Shown piece after piece: positions 32,613 to 41,727 of a stretch of 64,000 nucleotides of DNA (position 1 is its first letter; every line of letters starts with the position of its first letter). The translations under genes and the position numbers were made by a program. Below the pieces are notes generated by a model. It did not search any database, was not told the DNA's origin, and saw only the letters and a list, made by a program, of their open reading frames with translations. The DNA comes from Candidatus Peregrinibacteria bacterium (lineage in GTDB: Bacteria > Patescibacteriota > Gracilibacteria > UBA1369 > LOWO2-01-FULL-3), in the NCBI GenBank assembly GCA_026395515.1, contig JAPLYN010000005.1, forward strand, positions 1 through 64,000, read 5' to 3'.

Positions 32613-34118
32613 ATGGAAACCAAAGATCAAATTTTAGATTCCCTCAAGCAACAGATTGAGAATTTCAAAACATCAGCCAAAGTAGAAAAAGTTGGCCACG
32701 TTATTGAGGTAGGTGATGGTATTGCCCGTATTTCCGGTCTTTCCACTGTAGCGTCTCAAGAGATGGTGGAGTTTAAAAATGGAGAAATTGGTGTAGCTTT
32801 AAACCTTGAAGAAGACACTGTTGGTGCCATCATTCTTGGTAGCGATAAAGCTATTAAGGAAGGTGATGAGGTTCGTACTACAGGAAAAATTCTTTCATTG
32901 CCAGTTGGTGAGGCATTGATCGGACGTGTAGTTGATCCACTTGGCCGTCCTCAAGATGGTAAAGGTCCTATCAAGGCTAGCAAAATGTATCCTATCGAGA
33001 AAATTGCTCCTCGTGTTATTAAAAGAAAATCTGTAAGTCAGCCAGTACAAACTGGTATTAAAGCTATCGACTCCATGATTCCAGTTGGACGTGGTCAACG
33101 TGAGCTTATTATCGGAGATCGTCAGACTGGTAAGACTGCTATTGCTATCGATACTATCATCAACCAGAAAGGTCAGGATATGATTTGTATCTACGTAGCT
33201 ATCGGTCAGAAAGAATCAAAAATTGCTAAAATTGCTAATACATTGGAAGAACATGGAGCGATGGATTATACAATCATCGTTCGTACTTCTGCTTGTGACC
33301 CAGCATCTTTGAGCTATTTGGCACCATTCGCAGGTTGCGCTATGGGTGAATACTTCTTGGATCAAGGAAAAGATGTACTCGTTATTTACGATGATCTTTC
33401 CAAACATGCTTGGGCATATCGTGAAATTTCTTTGCTTTTGAGACGTCCACCTGGACGTGAAGCTTATCCTGGAGATGTATTCTATCTCCACTCCCGTTTA
33501 TTGGAACGCGCTTGTCGTTTGGATGAAAAATATGGTGGTGGTTCATTAACTGCTTTGCCTATCATCGAAACACAATCAGGCGACGTATCTGCTTACATTC
33601 CTACGAATGTAATCTCCATCACTGACGGACAGATTTACCTTGAAACAGATTTATTCTACAAAGGTATTCGTCCAGCTCTAAACGTGGGTCTTTCCGTTTC
33701 ACGTGTAGGTTCTGCTGCTCAAATTAAAGCGATGAAAAAAGTAGCTGGTAAGCTCAAACTAGAGCTTGCTCAGTATCGTGAGTTGGCTGTATTTGCCCAA
33801 TTCGGTTCTGATCTTGATGAAGCTACAAAGAGACAATTAAACAAAGGTGATCGTCTATCAGAAATGTTGAAACAGAGACAATATTCACCAGTTCCAGTAG
33901 AGAAACAGGTAGTAATTCTTTATGCAGGTATTAATGAATATCTCGATAAAGTACCTGTAGACCAAGTACATGCTTACGAAGAGAAACTTTATACTTATAT
34001 CGAAGCTAAACATCCAGAAATTTTCAAAGACATCAGAGAAAAGAAAGAAATGACTGCTGATACGGAAGCTAAGTTGAAACACGTTCTTACAACTTTCAAC
34101 AACGAGATTAAATTCTAA
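32613..34118 (+). CDS. atpA: F-type ATP synthase subunit alpha
   Basis: The 501-residue non-catalytic nucleotide-binding subunit of F1. Walker A is GDRQTGKT (about 169), preceded by [15 protein letters not shown]; the region [33 protein letters not shown] contains Walker B, followed by the catalytic-interface Arg region ([12 protein letters not shown]). N-terminal beta-barrel and C-terminal helical domains are complete. Length and sequence are typical. Confidence 0.98.
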   Translation: METKDQILDSLKQQIENFKTSAKVEKVGHVIEVGDGIARISGLSTVASQEMVEFKNGEIGVALNLEEDTVGAIILGSDKAIKEGDEVRTTGKILSLPVGEALIGRVVDPLGRPQDGKGPIKASKMYPIEKIAPRVIKRKSVSQPVQTGIKAIDSMIPVGRGQRELIIGDRQTGKTAIAIDTIINQKGQDMICIYVAIGQKESKIAKIANTLEEHGAMDYTIIVRTSACDPASLSYLAPFAGCAMGEYFLDQGKDVLVIYDDLSKHAWAYREISLLLRRPPGREAYPGDVFYLHSRLLERACRLDEKYGGGSLTALPIIETQSGDVSAYIPTNVISITDGQIYLETDLFYKGIRPALNVGLSVSRVGSAAQIKAMKKVAGKLKLELAQYRELAVFAQFGSDLDEATKRQLNKGDRLSEMLKQRQYSPVPVEKQVVILYAGINEYLDKVPVDQVHAYEEKLYTYIEAKHPEIFKDIREKKEMTADTEAKLKHVLTTFNNEIKF

Positions 34119-34143
34119 ATTACCCGTTTAGTCGGGCCTATCC

Positions 34144-35058
34144 ATGGCAAATTCCGTCAAAGACATTAAGCGCAAAATTAAATCTATTCGTTCCACTCGT
34201 CAGATTACTAAGGCGATGGAATTAGTAGCTACTTCAAAAATGAAGAAAGCTGTAGAAGGCGCAGTAAATCTCCGCTCATATGGTTATCTTGCAATGAATA
34301 TTTTGCTAAAACTTTCCAAGAAACATCAACATCTTCACGCTTATCTCCAGCCACGCGAGGTGAAGAATGTTCTAGTTGTTCTATTCACAACTGATAAAGG
34401 ACTTTGTGGTGGTTTGAACACAAATCTTTTCAAAAAACTTACTCAAACTGTTAGCAAGATTCAGCAAGAAAATCCTTCTGCTAAGTTGCACTTTGTGGCT
34501 TCTGGTAGAAAGGGTGCTGAGTTCATGCATCGCTCTGGTAAAGAAGTTAAAATGGCTTTCCCAGCATATTCAAATCATCCGAAATTTTCAGATATTTTCC
34601 CTATGAGCAAAGTAGCTCTAAAAGGTTTTGAAAAAGGCGATTACGATAAAGTTATCGTGATTTATCCTGACTTTGTTTCTACATTAGCTCAAAAACCAGT
34701 TACTAAAACTTTACTCCCATTCTCTCCTGATGTTTTCTCTGAAATGATGCAGGAATTGGGTTCTAAGTTCACAAAGATTGCTGCTCCATCTGAAAAAGAC
34801 GCAGATTACCAACTCGAACCATCCCCTGAATATATCGTTACAAATATCGTTCCTCAATTAGTTGAGGTTCAGTTATTCCAAGCTGTTTTGGAAAGTGCTG
34901 CTTCTGAGCATTCTGCTCGTATGGTAGCCATGCAGAACGCTACGAAAGCTGCGAATGATCTATTGGGTGATCTCGTTCTCACTTATAACCAAGCTCGTCA
35001 GGCTAGTATTACTGCAGAAATCGCAGAAATCGCGGCAAGTACGGCTGTTCTTTCTTAA
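34144..35058 (+). CDS. atpG: F-type ATP synthase subunit gamma
   Basis: The 304-residue central rotor shaft. The N terminus (KDIKRKIKSIRSTRQITKAMELVATSKMKKA) and the C-terminal helix (SEHSARMVAMQNATKAANDLL, QARQASITAEIAEI) form the coiled coil; the middle has TDKGLCGGLNTNL. Length is slightly above average. It lies between atpA and atpD as usual. Confidence 0.97.
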   Translation: MANSVKDIKRKIKSIRSTRQITKAMELVATSKMKKAVEGAVNLRSYGYLAMNILLKLSKKHQHLHAYLQPREVKNVLVVLFTTDKGLCGGLNTNLFKKLTQTVSKIQQENPSAKLHFVASGRKGAEFMHRSGKEVKMAFPAYSNHPKFSDIFPMSKVALKGFEKGDYDKVIVIYPDFVSTLAQKPVTKTLLPFSPDVFSEMMQELGSKFTKIAAPSEKDADYQLEPSPEYIVTNIVPQLVEVQLFQAVLESAASEHSARMVAMQNATKAANDLLGDLVLTYNQARQASITAEIAEIAASTAVLS

Positions 35059-35070
35059 TAATTTATTTAA

Positions 35071-36447
<1,377 letters not shown>

Positions 36448-36460
36448 TCAAGAAAATCCA

Positions 36461-36907
36461 ATGGCAGCTAAACAAATCCAATTCAAAATAGTCACTCCAG
36501 AAAAGGTACTTTATGATGCTATGGTTGAAGGTGTTTCTTTCCCAACTGTTGAGGGAGAAATTACAGTTTTACCTCATCACATTCCTATCATTTCTGCGAT
36601 AAAACCTGGAGAGTTAAAGATTAGAATTAATGGTAAGGACGAATTTTTCCACGTAACTTCTGGAGTTCTAGAAGTTGATGGTCAATCCATCACTTTGCTT
36701 ACTGACGCTGCTGAACGCGCTAACGAAGTTAATGAAAAACGTGCTCAGGAAGCGGTGGAACGTGCTCAGGCTATTATGTCTGAAAAACGTCACGACGAGG
36801 AAGGTTACACCGAGGCTGTTGCTGAGATGGAACGCGCATTATCTCGTATCAGAATTGCCAAGAAGCATCGTCATGGAGGCTCAAAGCCTAGCTTTAATCA
36901 AGATTAA
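36461..36907 (+). CDS. atpC: F-type ATP synthase subunit epsilon
   Basis: This 148-residue epsilon subunit has the N-terminal beta-sandwich (QIQFKIVTPEKVLYDAMVEGVSFPTVEGEITVLPHHIPII, then GVLEVDGQSITLLTDAAERA) and a C-terminal helical hairpin (NEKRAQEAVERAQAIM onwards) that can inhibit rotation. Its stop shares one base with the start of the next gene (TAATG). In the usual order the operon would end here. Confidence 0.95.
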   Translation: MAAKQIQFKIVTPEKVLYDAMVEGVSFPTVEGEITVLPHHIPIISAIKPGELKIRINGKDEFFHVTSGVLEVDGQSITLLTDAAERANEVNEKRAQEAVERAQAIMSEKRHDEEGYTEAVAEMERALSRIRIAKKHRHGGSKPSFNQD

Positions 36908-37155
36908 TGAAAAAAAACGAACCTAATAAACAATGGTCACCATACAGTCTCGCACTCAACATCGGTTACATGATCGTCACACCAATTCTGGTATTTGGAA
37001 TTGGAGGAGTGCTCTTGGACAAGTATTTAAAAGTGTTTCCAATCTTCACGTTCATAGGGTTCTTCCTAGCAATGACGTCAGGATTAGTGATCGTCTACAA
37101 GAAAAGTAAAGATATGATCGAAGGTATTAATTCCCAAACTACACCTAAAAAATAA
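36907..37155 (+). CDS. atpI: AtpI/AtpZ-like assembly protein of the ATP synthase
   Basis: This 82-residue protein has two membrane helices (about 17-36 and 46-66) and a polar end, matching the ATPase_gene1/AtpZ-AtpI family that helps assemble or supplies ions to Fo. It sits after atpC and directly before atpB; the two genes that normally head the operon are thus at its tail. The start overlaps the atpC stop by one base and it ends 2 bases before atpB. Confidence 0.85.
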   Translation: MKKNEPNKQWSPYSLALNIGYMIVTPILVFGIGGVLLDKYLKVFPIFTFIGFFLAMTSGLVIVYKKSKDMIEGINSQTTPKK

Positions 37156-37157
37156 TT

Positions 37158-37919
37158 ATGGCAGCAACATTTGTACCTCCTACACTAGGCTCAGAAACAA
37201 TATTCTACATTGGCAGTTTTGAAGTGAGAAACACTTTAATTACAGCTGTTTTAACACTAGTACTTCTTACTATTGTAGGTCTTGTTTTGAGACGCAAAAA
37301 ATATGCTCTCATCCCTGGAGGGTTTCAGAATTTTGTTGAAACAATTATTGAGGCACTTTTCGACTTTTTCGATACAGTGGTAGGTGATAGAAAAAAAACT
37401 GAAAGATTTTTCCCTATCGTTGCCACAATATTTTTCTTTGTAATCATTTCAAACTGGATGGGACTTCTTCCAGGTTTTGGAAGCATTGGACTCTGGGAGG
37501 TAGAGGAGGGCAAGGAAGTATTTGTGCCAATTCTTCGCTCCACCTTCGCTGATGTGAATATGACTTTCGCTCTTGCGCTTATAGCTGTTACATCTTGTCA
37601 GATCATGGGTTTCTCTATGCTCGGCCTAAAAGGCTACGGCGGTAAATTTTTCGTAAATCCATTCAAGGATCCAATCGGTTGTTTCGTAGGTATCCTCGAG
37701 TTATTCTCAGAATTCTCAAAAATGATTTCCTTTTCATTCCGTCTTTTCGGAAATGTCTTCGCTGGAGAGGTTCTATTGCTCGTAATAAGCTTCTTGGTTC
37801 CATACGTGGCTCCATTACCATTTTACGGACTAGAAATCTTCGTAGGCTTCATTCAGGCCCTTGTGTTCTCTTTCCTTACATTGGTATTCTTGAACATCGC
37901 GACTACTTCTCATCACTAG
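37158..37919 (+). CDS. atpB: F-type ATP synthase subunit a
   Basis: The 253-residue stator channel of Fo. Five to six membrane helices are visible, with the essential Arg in SFSFRLFGNVFAGEVLL and the helix SNWMGLLPGFGS. The C terminus (FVGFIQALVFSFLTLVFLNIATTSHH) is typical. It is the last gene of the operon, followed by a hairpin and the convergent coiled-coil gene. Confidence 0.96.
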   Translation: MAATFVPPTLGSETIFYIGSFEVRNTLITAVLTLVLLTIVGLVLRRKKYALIPGGFQNFVETIIEALFDFFDTVVGDRKKTERFFPIVATIFFFVIISNWMGLLPGFGSIGLWEVEEGKEVFVPILRSTFADVNMTFALALIAVTSCQIMGFSMLGLKGYGGKFFVNPFKDPIGCFVGILELFSEFSKMISFSFRLFGNVFAGEVLLLVISFLVPYVAPLPFYGLEIFVGFIQALVFSFLTLVFLNIATTSHH

Positions 37920-37933
37920 GAGGTTTTACAACT

Positions 37934-37963
37934 AAAAAGAGGAGCCTTTCGGACCCCTCATTT
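37934..37963. terminator. Terminator between atpB and the convergent coiled-coil gene
   Basis: On the minus strand an imperfect GAGGGGTCC/GGCTCCTC stem (with a G-U pair) around a GAAA tetraloop is followed by TTTTT, a good Rho-independent terminator for the minus gene. On the plus strand it is weaker. Confidence 0.65.
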
Positions 37964-37982
37964 ATATTTGTGATTAATCTTT

Positions 37983-38387
37983 TTACTGAGCCTTTCTAAT
38001 CTCTTTTCCATTCAAGAAAAGTCTCATCTCAGGCAATGCCTGAAGCTTAGTGAGAGTTTCCTCTTCTCTTAGATCCATTTCAAATGGCTTCAAAGGTAGC
38101 TCAGCTAGTAATCCAAATAATTTTTCGCGAGCCAAAGCCAAATCTTCCGTAGTCTTGAGCTGCATCTCTCTTAGCTTAGCGTAGAATTCAGTTTTTCTTA
38201 GTTCTCCTAACTCTTGTTCTTCAAAATCCTTCACCTGAGCTTTTAATTCTTTTAAAGCCTTTTTTAATTCTAAATAATGCTCTACTTCAATTTTTTCCTC
38301 TTCTTTAATATCCTTCTTTACACTCTTCAACTCCTCCTCAAATTTGCGAAGCTCTTTAATTGCCAATTGAATCTTGTCGTGGATCAT
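37983..38387 (-). CDS. Hypothetical coiled-coil protein
   Basis: This 134-residue protein is strongly charged and helical, with heptad-like Glu/Lys/Leu patterns from residue 5 to 95 (ELRKFEEELKSVKKDIKEEEK and LKELKAQVKDFEEQ), then a short folded end (PLKPFEMDLREEETLTKLQALPEMRLFLNGKEI). There is no signal peptide or membrane segment. No family is recognised. It is divergent from the ABC-F gene and convergent with atpB. A cytoplasmic structural or adaptor protein is possible. Confidence 0.75.
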   Translation of the reverse strand: MIHDKIQLAIKELRKFEEELKSVKKDIKEEEKIEVEHYLELKKALKELKAQVKDFEEQELGELRKTEFYAKLREMQLKTTEDLALAREKLFGLLAELPLKPFEMDLREEETLTKLQALPEMRLFLNGKEIRKAQ

Positions 38388-38490
38388 ATGTTTGTTTTAA
38401 AAAATCCTGCAAATTCTAGCATGAAATTTTCCGGGAATATAGTCCTATGTGGCCACTTAATTAACTAAGCCGTTACATTTTTAATTTTTG

Positions 38491-38499
38491 TGCTATACT
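38491..38499 (+). promoter_or_regulatory. Extended -10 promoter of the ABC-F gene, likely leaderless
   Basis: TGC-TATACT (38491-38499) ends 7 bases before ATG 38507, so the predicted start of transcription falls at the start codon. No good -35 exists, in keeping with an extended -10 promoter. There is no Shine-Dalgarno site. Confidence 0.6.
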
Positions 38500-38506
38500 A
38501 TCCATC

Positions 38507-39967
38507 ATGAATCACGGAAATGTAATAATTAGCTTTGACGAAGTATCGTTTTACTACGATCACAACAAACCAATCCTCAATGAGAGTAGCTTTACTGTGC
38601 GTGAAAACGCCAAGATTACTATCATGGGACAGAATGGCGCCGGCAAGAGTACTATCTTCAAATTAATTCTTGGAGAACTCAAACCAACAGATGGTAGAGT
38701 AAATATTCTTAATAAAGCCTCAATAGCTATTGGTCTTCAGGTAATGCCTAAAAAGTATTTTGACCTCACTGTTACTGAATATTTCGAAACTGCTTTTGAT
38801 GAGAAAAAATACGATATAGAGAAAAGAGTTAAAGACGTTTTGGAAGTTGTGAATCTCGCTACTGCGCTTGATAAGAAAATTAAAGATTTCTCCGGAGGTC
38901 AATTAGCTAGATTACTTCTAGCGTATGCCCTTATTCAAGAACCAGATATTCTTTTACTTGATGAGCCGACTAATAATCTCGACGTAGATGGAATTAACCA
39001 TCTTACTGGATTCCTTATGGGTTATGAAAAGACTGTAATTGTAATTTCTCATGACGCTGGATTTTTGAATTCATTTACGGATGGAGTTTTGAATCTCGAT
39101 GTTTACACAAAGAAGGTGGAACAATACGTAGGGGATTACTTTGATGTAATTGAACAAATTGCCCAGCAGATTGAACGTGAACAAAGAAAGAACGCTCAGC
39201 TCGAAAGAAATATTCAAGATCGTAAAGATAAGGTAAATTTCTTCTCAAATAAAGGAGGTAAAATGCGTCGTCTCGCCAGCAAGCTTCGTGATGAAGTAGC
39301 TGAAGATGAAGAGAATATGGTGGACGTAAGACGCGATGATAAGACTATTAAACCATTCGTTATTCCTGCTCAGCCATGGTCAGAAGTTGTTGCTAGAATT
39401 TCTTCTGTGGGCATCATCCATGATCACAAGCGTACAGCGAAAAAAGTTCAGCTAAAATTTTTCAATAGCACTAGATTACAGATTATCGGGCCCAATGGAA
39501 TTGGTAAAAGCACCCTTTTGAGAGAGCTTGCACTTGGAGAAAATGATGGCACCTCAATCGCTCCAGGAGTGAGAGTAGGTTACTACCAACAAGATTTCGC
39601 CGGTCTTGATTTTGACGAAACAGTTTACGATTCACTACTTAAAATTAGTGATGATCCATCACACGAAAGAATTTATGCTACGGCCGCTCATTTCCTTCTT
39701 ACTGGAGAAATGATCAGAAATAAAATTGGCTCTTTATCCGAAGGTCAAAAAGGTCTTCTTTGTTACGCTCGTTTCGTACTACAGAAGCCAGGAATTCTAA
39801 TTCTTGATGAGCCGACAAATCATATCAATTTCCGTCATATTCCAATCATTGCTCAGGCAATCCAGGACTACAAAGGAGCAATGATTCTTGTCTCCCATAT
39901 GCCGGAATTTGTTGAACAAATCACTTTCAATGAAACTCTAGATTTAGCAGGTTTCTTGAAAAAATAA
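38507..39967 (+). CDS. ABC-F family ATP-binding protein
   Basis: This 486-residue soluble protein has two ABC cassettes and no membrane domain, as in ABC-F translation or ribosome-associated factors. Cassette 1 has Walker A GQNGAGKST (about 45), signature SGGQ and LLLDEPTNNLD; cassette 2 has GPNGIGKST (about 332), a degenerate signature LSEGQ and ILILDEPTNHINF. The linker (about 215-270) is charged with many Lys/Arg and Glu, typical for interaction with the ribosome. Which ABC-F subgroup it belongs to, and whether it gives antibiotic protection, cannot be decided here. Confidence 0.92.
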   Translation: MNHGNVIISFDEVSFYYDHNKPILNESSFTVRENAKITIMGQNGAGKSTIFKLILGELKPTDGRVNILNKASIAIGLQVMPKKYFDLTVTEYFETAFDEKKYDIEKRVKDVLEVVNLATALDKKIKDFSGGQLARLLLAYALIQEPDILLLDEPTNNLDVDGINHLTGFLMGYEKTVIVISHDAGFLNSFTDGVLNLDVYTKKVEQYVGDYFDVIEQIAQQIEREQRKNAQLERNIQDRKDKVNFFSNKGGKMRRLASKLRDEVAEDEENMVDVRRDDKTIKPFVIPAQPWSEVVARISSVGIIHDHKRTAKKVQLKFFNSTRLQIIGPNGIGKSTLLRELALGENDGTSIAPGVRVGYYQQDFAGLDFDETVYDSLLKISDDPSHERIYATAAHFLLTGEMIRNKIGSLSEGQKGLLCYARFVLQKPGILILDEPTNHINFRHIPIIAQAIQDYKGAMILVSHMPEFVEQITFNETLDLAGFLKK

Positions 39968-39968
39968 T

Positions 39969-40274
39969 TTAGGATTTCCACTGTGAAACCTTCAGGTCTA
40001 CTTTTTCTTTATTGAAACTCACTCCTTCTTCTACAAGTAGTTTCCTTTTTACATTCAATCCTCCAAAAGCATATCCTGTGAGCTCACCATTTGAAGCTAC
40101 CACACGATGACAGGGAACAAGATTACGATCTGTGTTATTTCTCATACACATCCCCACGGCTCTCGCGGCACGAGGACTTCCAGCTAGTTTTGCCAATTGC
40201 CCATAAGTCGCCACTTTACCTGCAGGAATTTTGCCGGCAATCTCATAAACTTTCTGATTGAAATTAGTTTTCAT
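39969..40274 (-). CDS. ogt: O6-alkylguanine-DNA alkyltransferase (single-domain)
   Basis: This 101-residue protein has only the C-terminal DNA-binding/active-site domain. The methyl-accepting Cys is present in LVPCHRVVASNGELTGY, preceded by PAGKVATYGQLAKLAG and PRAARAVGMCMRNN with the helix-turn-helix Arg. The N-terminal domain of full-length Ogt/MGMT is missing, as in short family members; because the Cys is retained it is probably a real transferase and not an alkyltransferase-like protein. It is convergent with the ABC-F gene, with a gap of one base. Confidence 0.88.
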   Translation of the reverse strand: MKTNFNQKVYEIAGKIPAGKVATYGQLAKLAGSPRAARAVGMCMRNNTDRNLVPCHRVVASNGELTGYAFGGLNVKRKLLVEEGVSFNKEKVDLKVSQWKS

Positions 40275-40349
40275 GTTGCCAGATTACCCTATAATCCCGT
40301 AAAGTTTAAGTCGAATTAAGGGCATAATAGAAACAATAAAAGACATATT

Positions 40350-41117
40350 GTGATTAAAATTTTTCTCAGCCTGATTTTGAAAATTAAAGTAAAAACTTTA
40401 ATGGTTTCATTTGCCACTTTTTTGCTTACTCAGACTCCTCATGCACAAGTGGCAAAAACTCCGGTGACACCGAAGCAGGCAAAAGTTGCTCATGAAGAAA
40501 CTACAAAAAAAATCACCAAATCTTCAGTTAAAGCTCCTGTGAAATCCACTCCCGCACCTGTTAAGCAAATATGTGATATTCCTCCAGAAGATCTGCCTGC
40601 AAATGTTGATCTTTCAAAAGTTCGGGCCACTTGGCTAGATTGGGAAAATCAAGTTCGTGCAGAAAATGGACTCCCTGCCTACACTTACAATGAGGATCTG
40701 TTTCGCACCGCTACAATCTGGTCAGAGACGAGTAAACAGAAAGGATACATAGACCATAAAAGACCTGGCCAATCAGCCTATTATGATTACAAAATTATCG
40801 AATCCTGGTTCAAAAATCTCGGTTTAGAATTCAAAAATATTAACCGTAAAACTTTTACCGAAAGCATTGCCTGGGAATATTACAGCTGTAGTGATGCCGA
40901 CTGTACCGACAAATTAACGGCAGCCATTCGCAAAGGCTTTAATTTTTTCATTAGCGAAAAAGGAAAAAAATATAGTCCTCATTACGACGCCATTATTAAT
41001 CCAGAATTCACGCAAATCGGACTTGGAATTATTATTGATAAAGCAGCAGGGAAGTACTATCTCACAGTTCATTATGGAACTGAGATTACCTCGAGTGGAT
41101 CAGCTTGCGGCGGCTAG
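40350..41117 (+). CDS. Secreted CAP-domain (SCP/PR-1-like) protein
   Basis: This 255-residue protein has a signal peptide within the first 35 residues and a Thr/Pro/Lys-rich linker to about residue 80. Residues 90-250 form a CAP domain: ENQVRAENGLPAYTYNEDL, ATIWSETSKQKGYIDHKRPG, SIAWEYYSC and SPHYDAIINPEFTQIGLGI. The characteristic His residues are at IDHKR and SPHYD. Cys pairs (SCSDADC) may make disulfides. A GTG at 40350 gives the full signal sequence; ATG 40401 is an alternative. CAP proteins are found in envelopes of many bacteria; their activity is unclear. Confidence 0.85.
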   Translation: MIKIFLSLILKIKVKTLMVSFATFLLTQTPHAQVAKTPVTPKQAKVAHEETTKKITKSSVKAPVKSTPAPVKQICDIPPEDLPANVDLSKVRATWLDWENQVRAENGLPAYTYNEDLFRTATIWSETSKQKGYIDHKRPGQSAYYDYKIIESWFKNLGLEFKNINRKTFTESIAWEYYSCSDADCTDKLTAAIRKGFNFFISEKGKKYSPHYDAIINPEFTQIGLGIIIDKAAGKYYLTVHYGTEITSSGSACGG

Positions 41118-41142
41118 GAGATTAGGGCATTACTTAGTTTAG

Positions 41143-41151
41143 TGATACACT
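41143..41151 (+). promoter_or_regulatory. Extended -10 promoter of the GerMN lipoprotein gene, likely leaderless
   Basis: TGA-TACACT (41143-41151) ends 6 bases before ATG 41158. No convincing -35 or Shine-Dalgarno site is present. Confidence 0.5.
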
Positions 41152-41157
41152 TAGCTT

Positions 41158-41724
41158 ATGAAAAAACAATTGAAGCAAATCTGTATCGTTTTTGTCGGTG
41201 CTCTAATTTTCGTTGGCTGTAATTCTTCAAAGCCATCCACGGCAATGACTCCAGACCCTAAACCTGTGGAGGAAAAAGTTGTTCAAGCTGCGACGCCTGA
41301 GCCTAAAGCTGAAGCTGCCACGACTCAAGCCAATATGGTCGTGAAAGTTTACTTTAATAATCCAAAAATAGATCCAAATTGGGATTTCGAATGCAGTAAT
41401 GTTTTAGCAGTTGAAAGAACAATTCCTAAAACAGAATCTGTCGCTTCCGCCGCCATAGCTGAATTACTAAAAGGACCTACTGATGCAGAAAAATCCAAAG
41501 GATACATGAGTAATATAAACACTGGAGTAAAAGTTCAGGGTATTAGTATTAAAGATGGAATAGCAAAAATTGATTTCAACGAACAGTTACAATTTCAGGT
41601 AGGTGGTTCATGTAAAATTTCAGCAATCTATGCTCAAATAAAGCAAACATTGAAACAATTCTCATCCGTTAAGGACGTTGTGATTTCAATCAATGGTCAG
41701 ACAGAAAACATTCTACAGCCATAA
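41158..41724 (+). CDS. GerMN-domain lipoprotein
   Basis: This 188-residue protein has a lipoprotein signal peptide with lipobox FVGC (Cys at 21). After a short Pro/Ala/Glu linker, residues 60-188 match a GerMN domain: VVKVYFNN, ASAAIAELLKGPTDAEKSKGY, VQGISIKDGIAKIDFNEQL, AIYAQIKQTLKQFSSVKDVVISINGQ. In sporulating bacteria the domain occurs in spore germination and cell-wall factors; here it is most likely an envelope protein. It is convergent with the SLH protein gene, with a 3-base gap. Confidence 0.88.
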   Translation: MKKQLKQICIVFVGALIFVGCNSSKPSTAMTPDPKPVEEKVVQAATPEPKAEAATTQANMVVKVYFNNPKIDPNWDFECSNVLAVERTIPKTESVASAAIAELLKGPTDAEKSKGYMSNINTGVKVQGISIKDGIAKIDFNEQLQFQVGGSCKISAIYAQIKQTLKQFSSVKDVVISINGQTENILQP

Positions 41725-41727
41725 GTG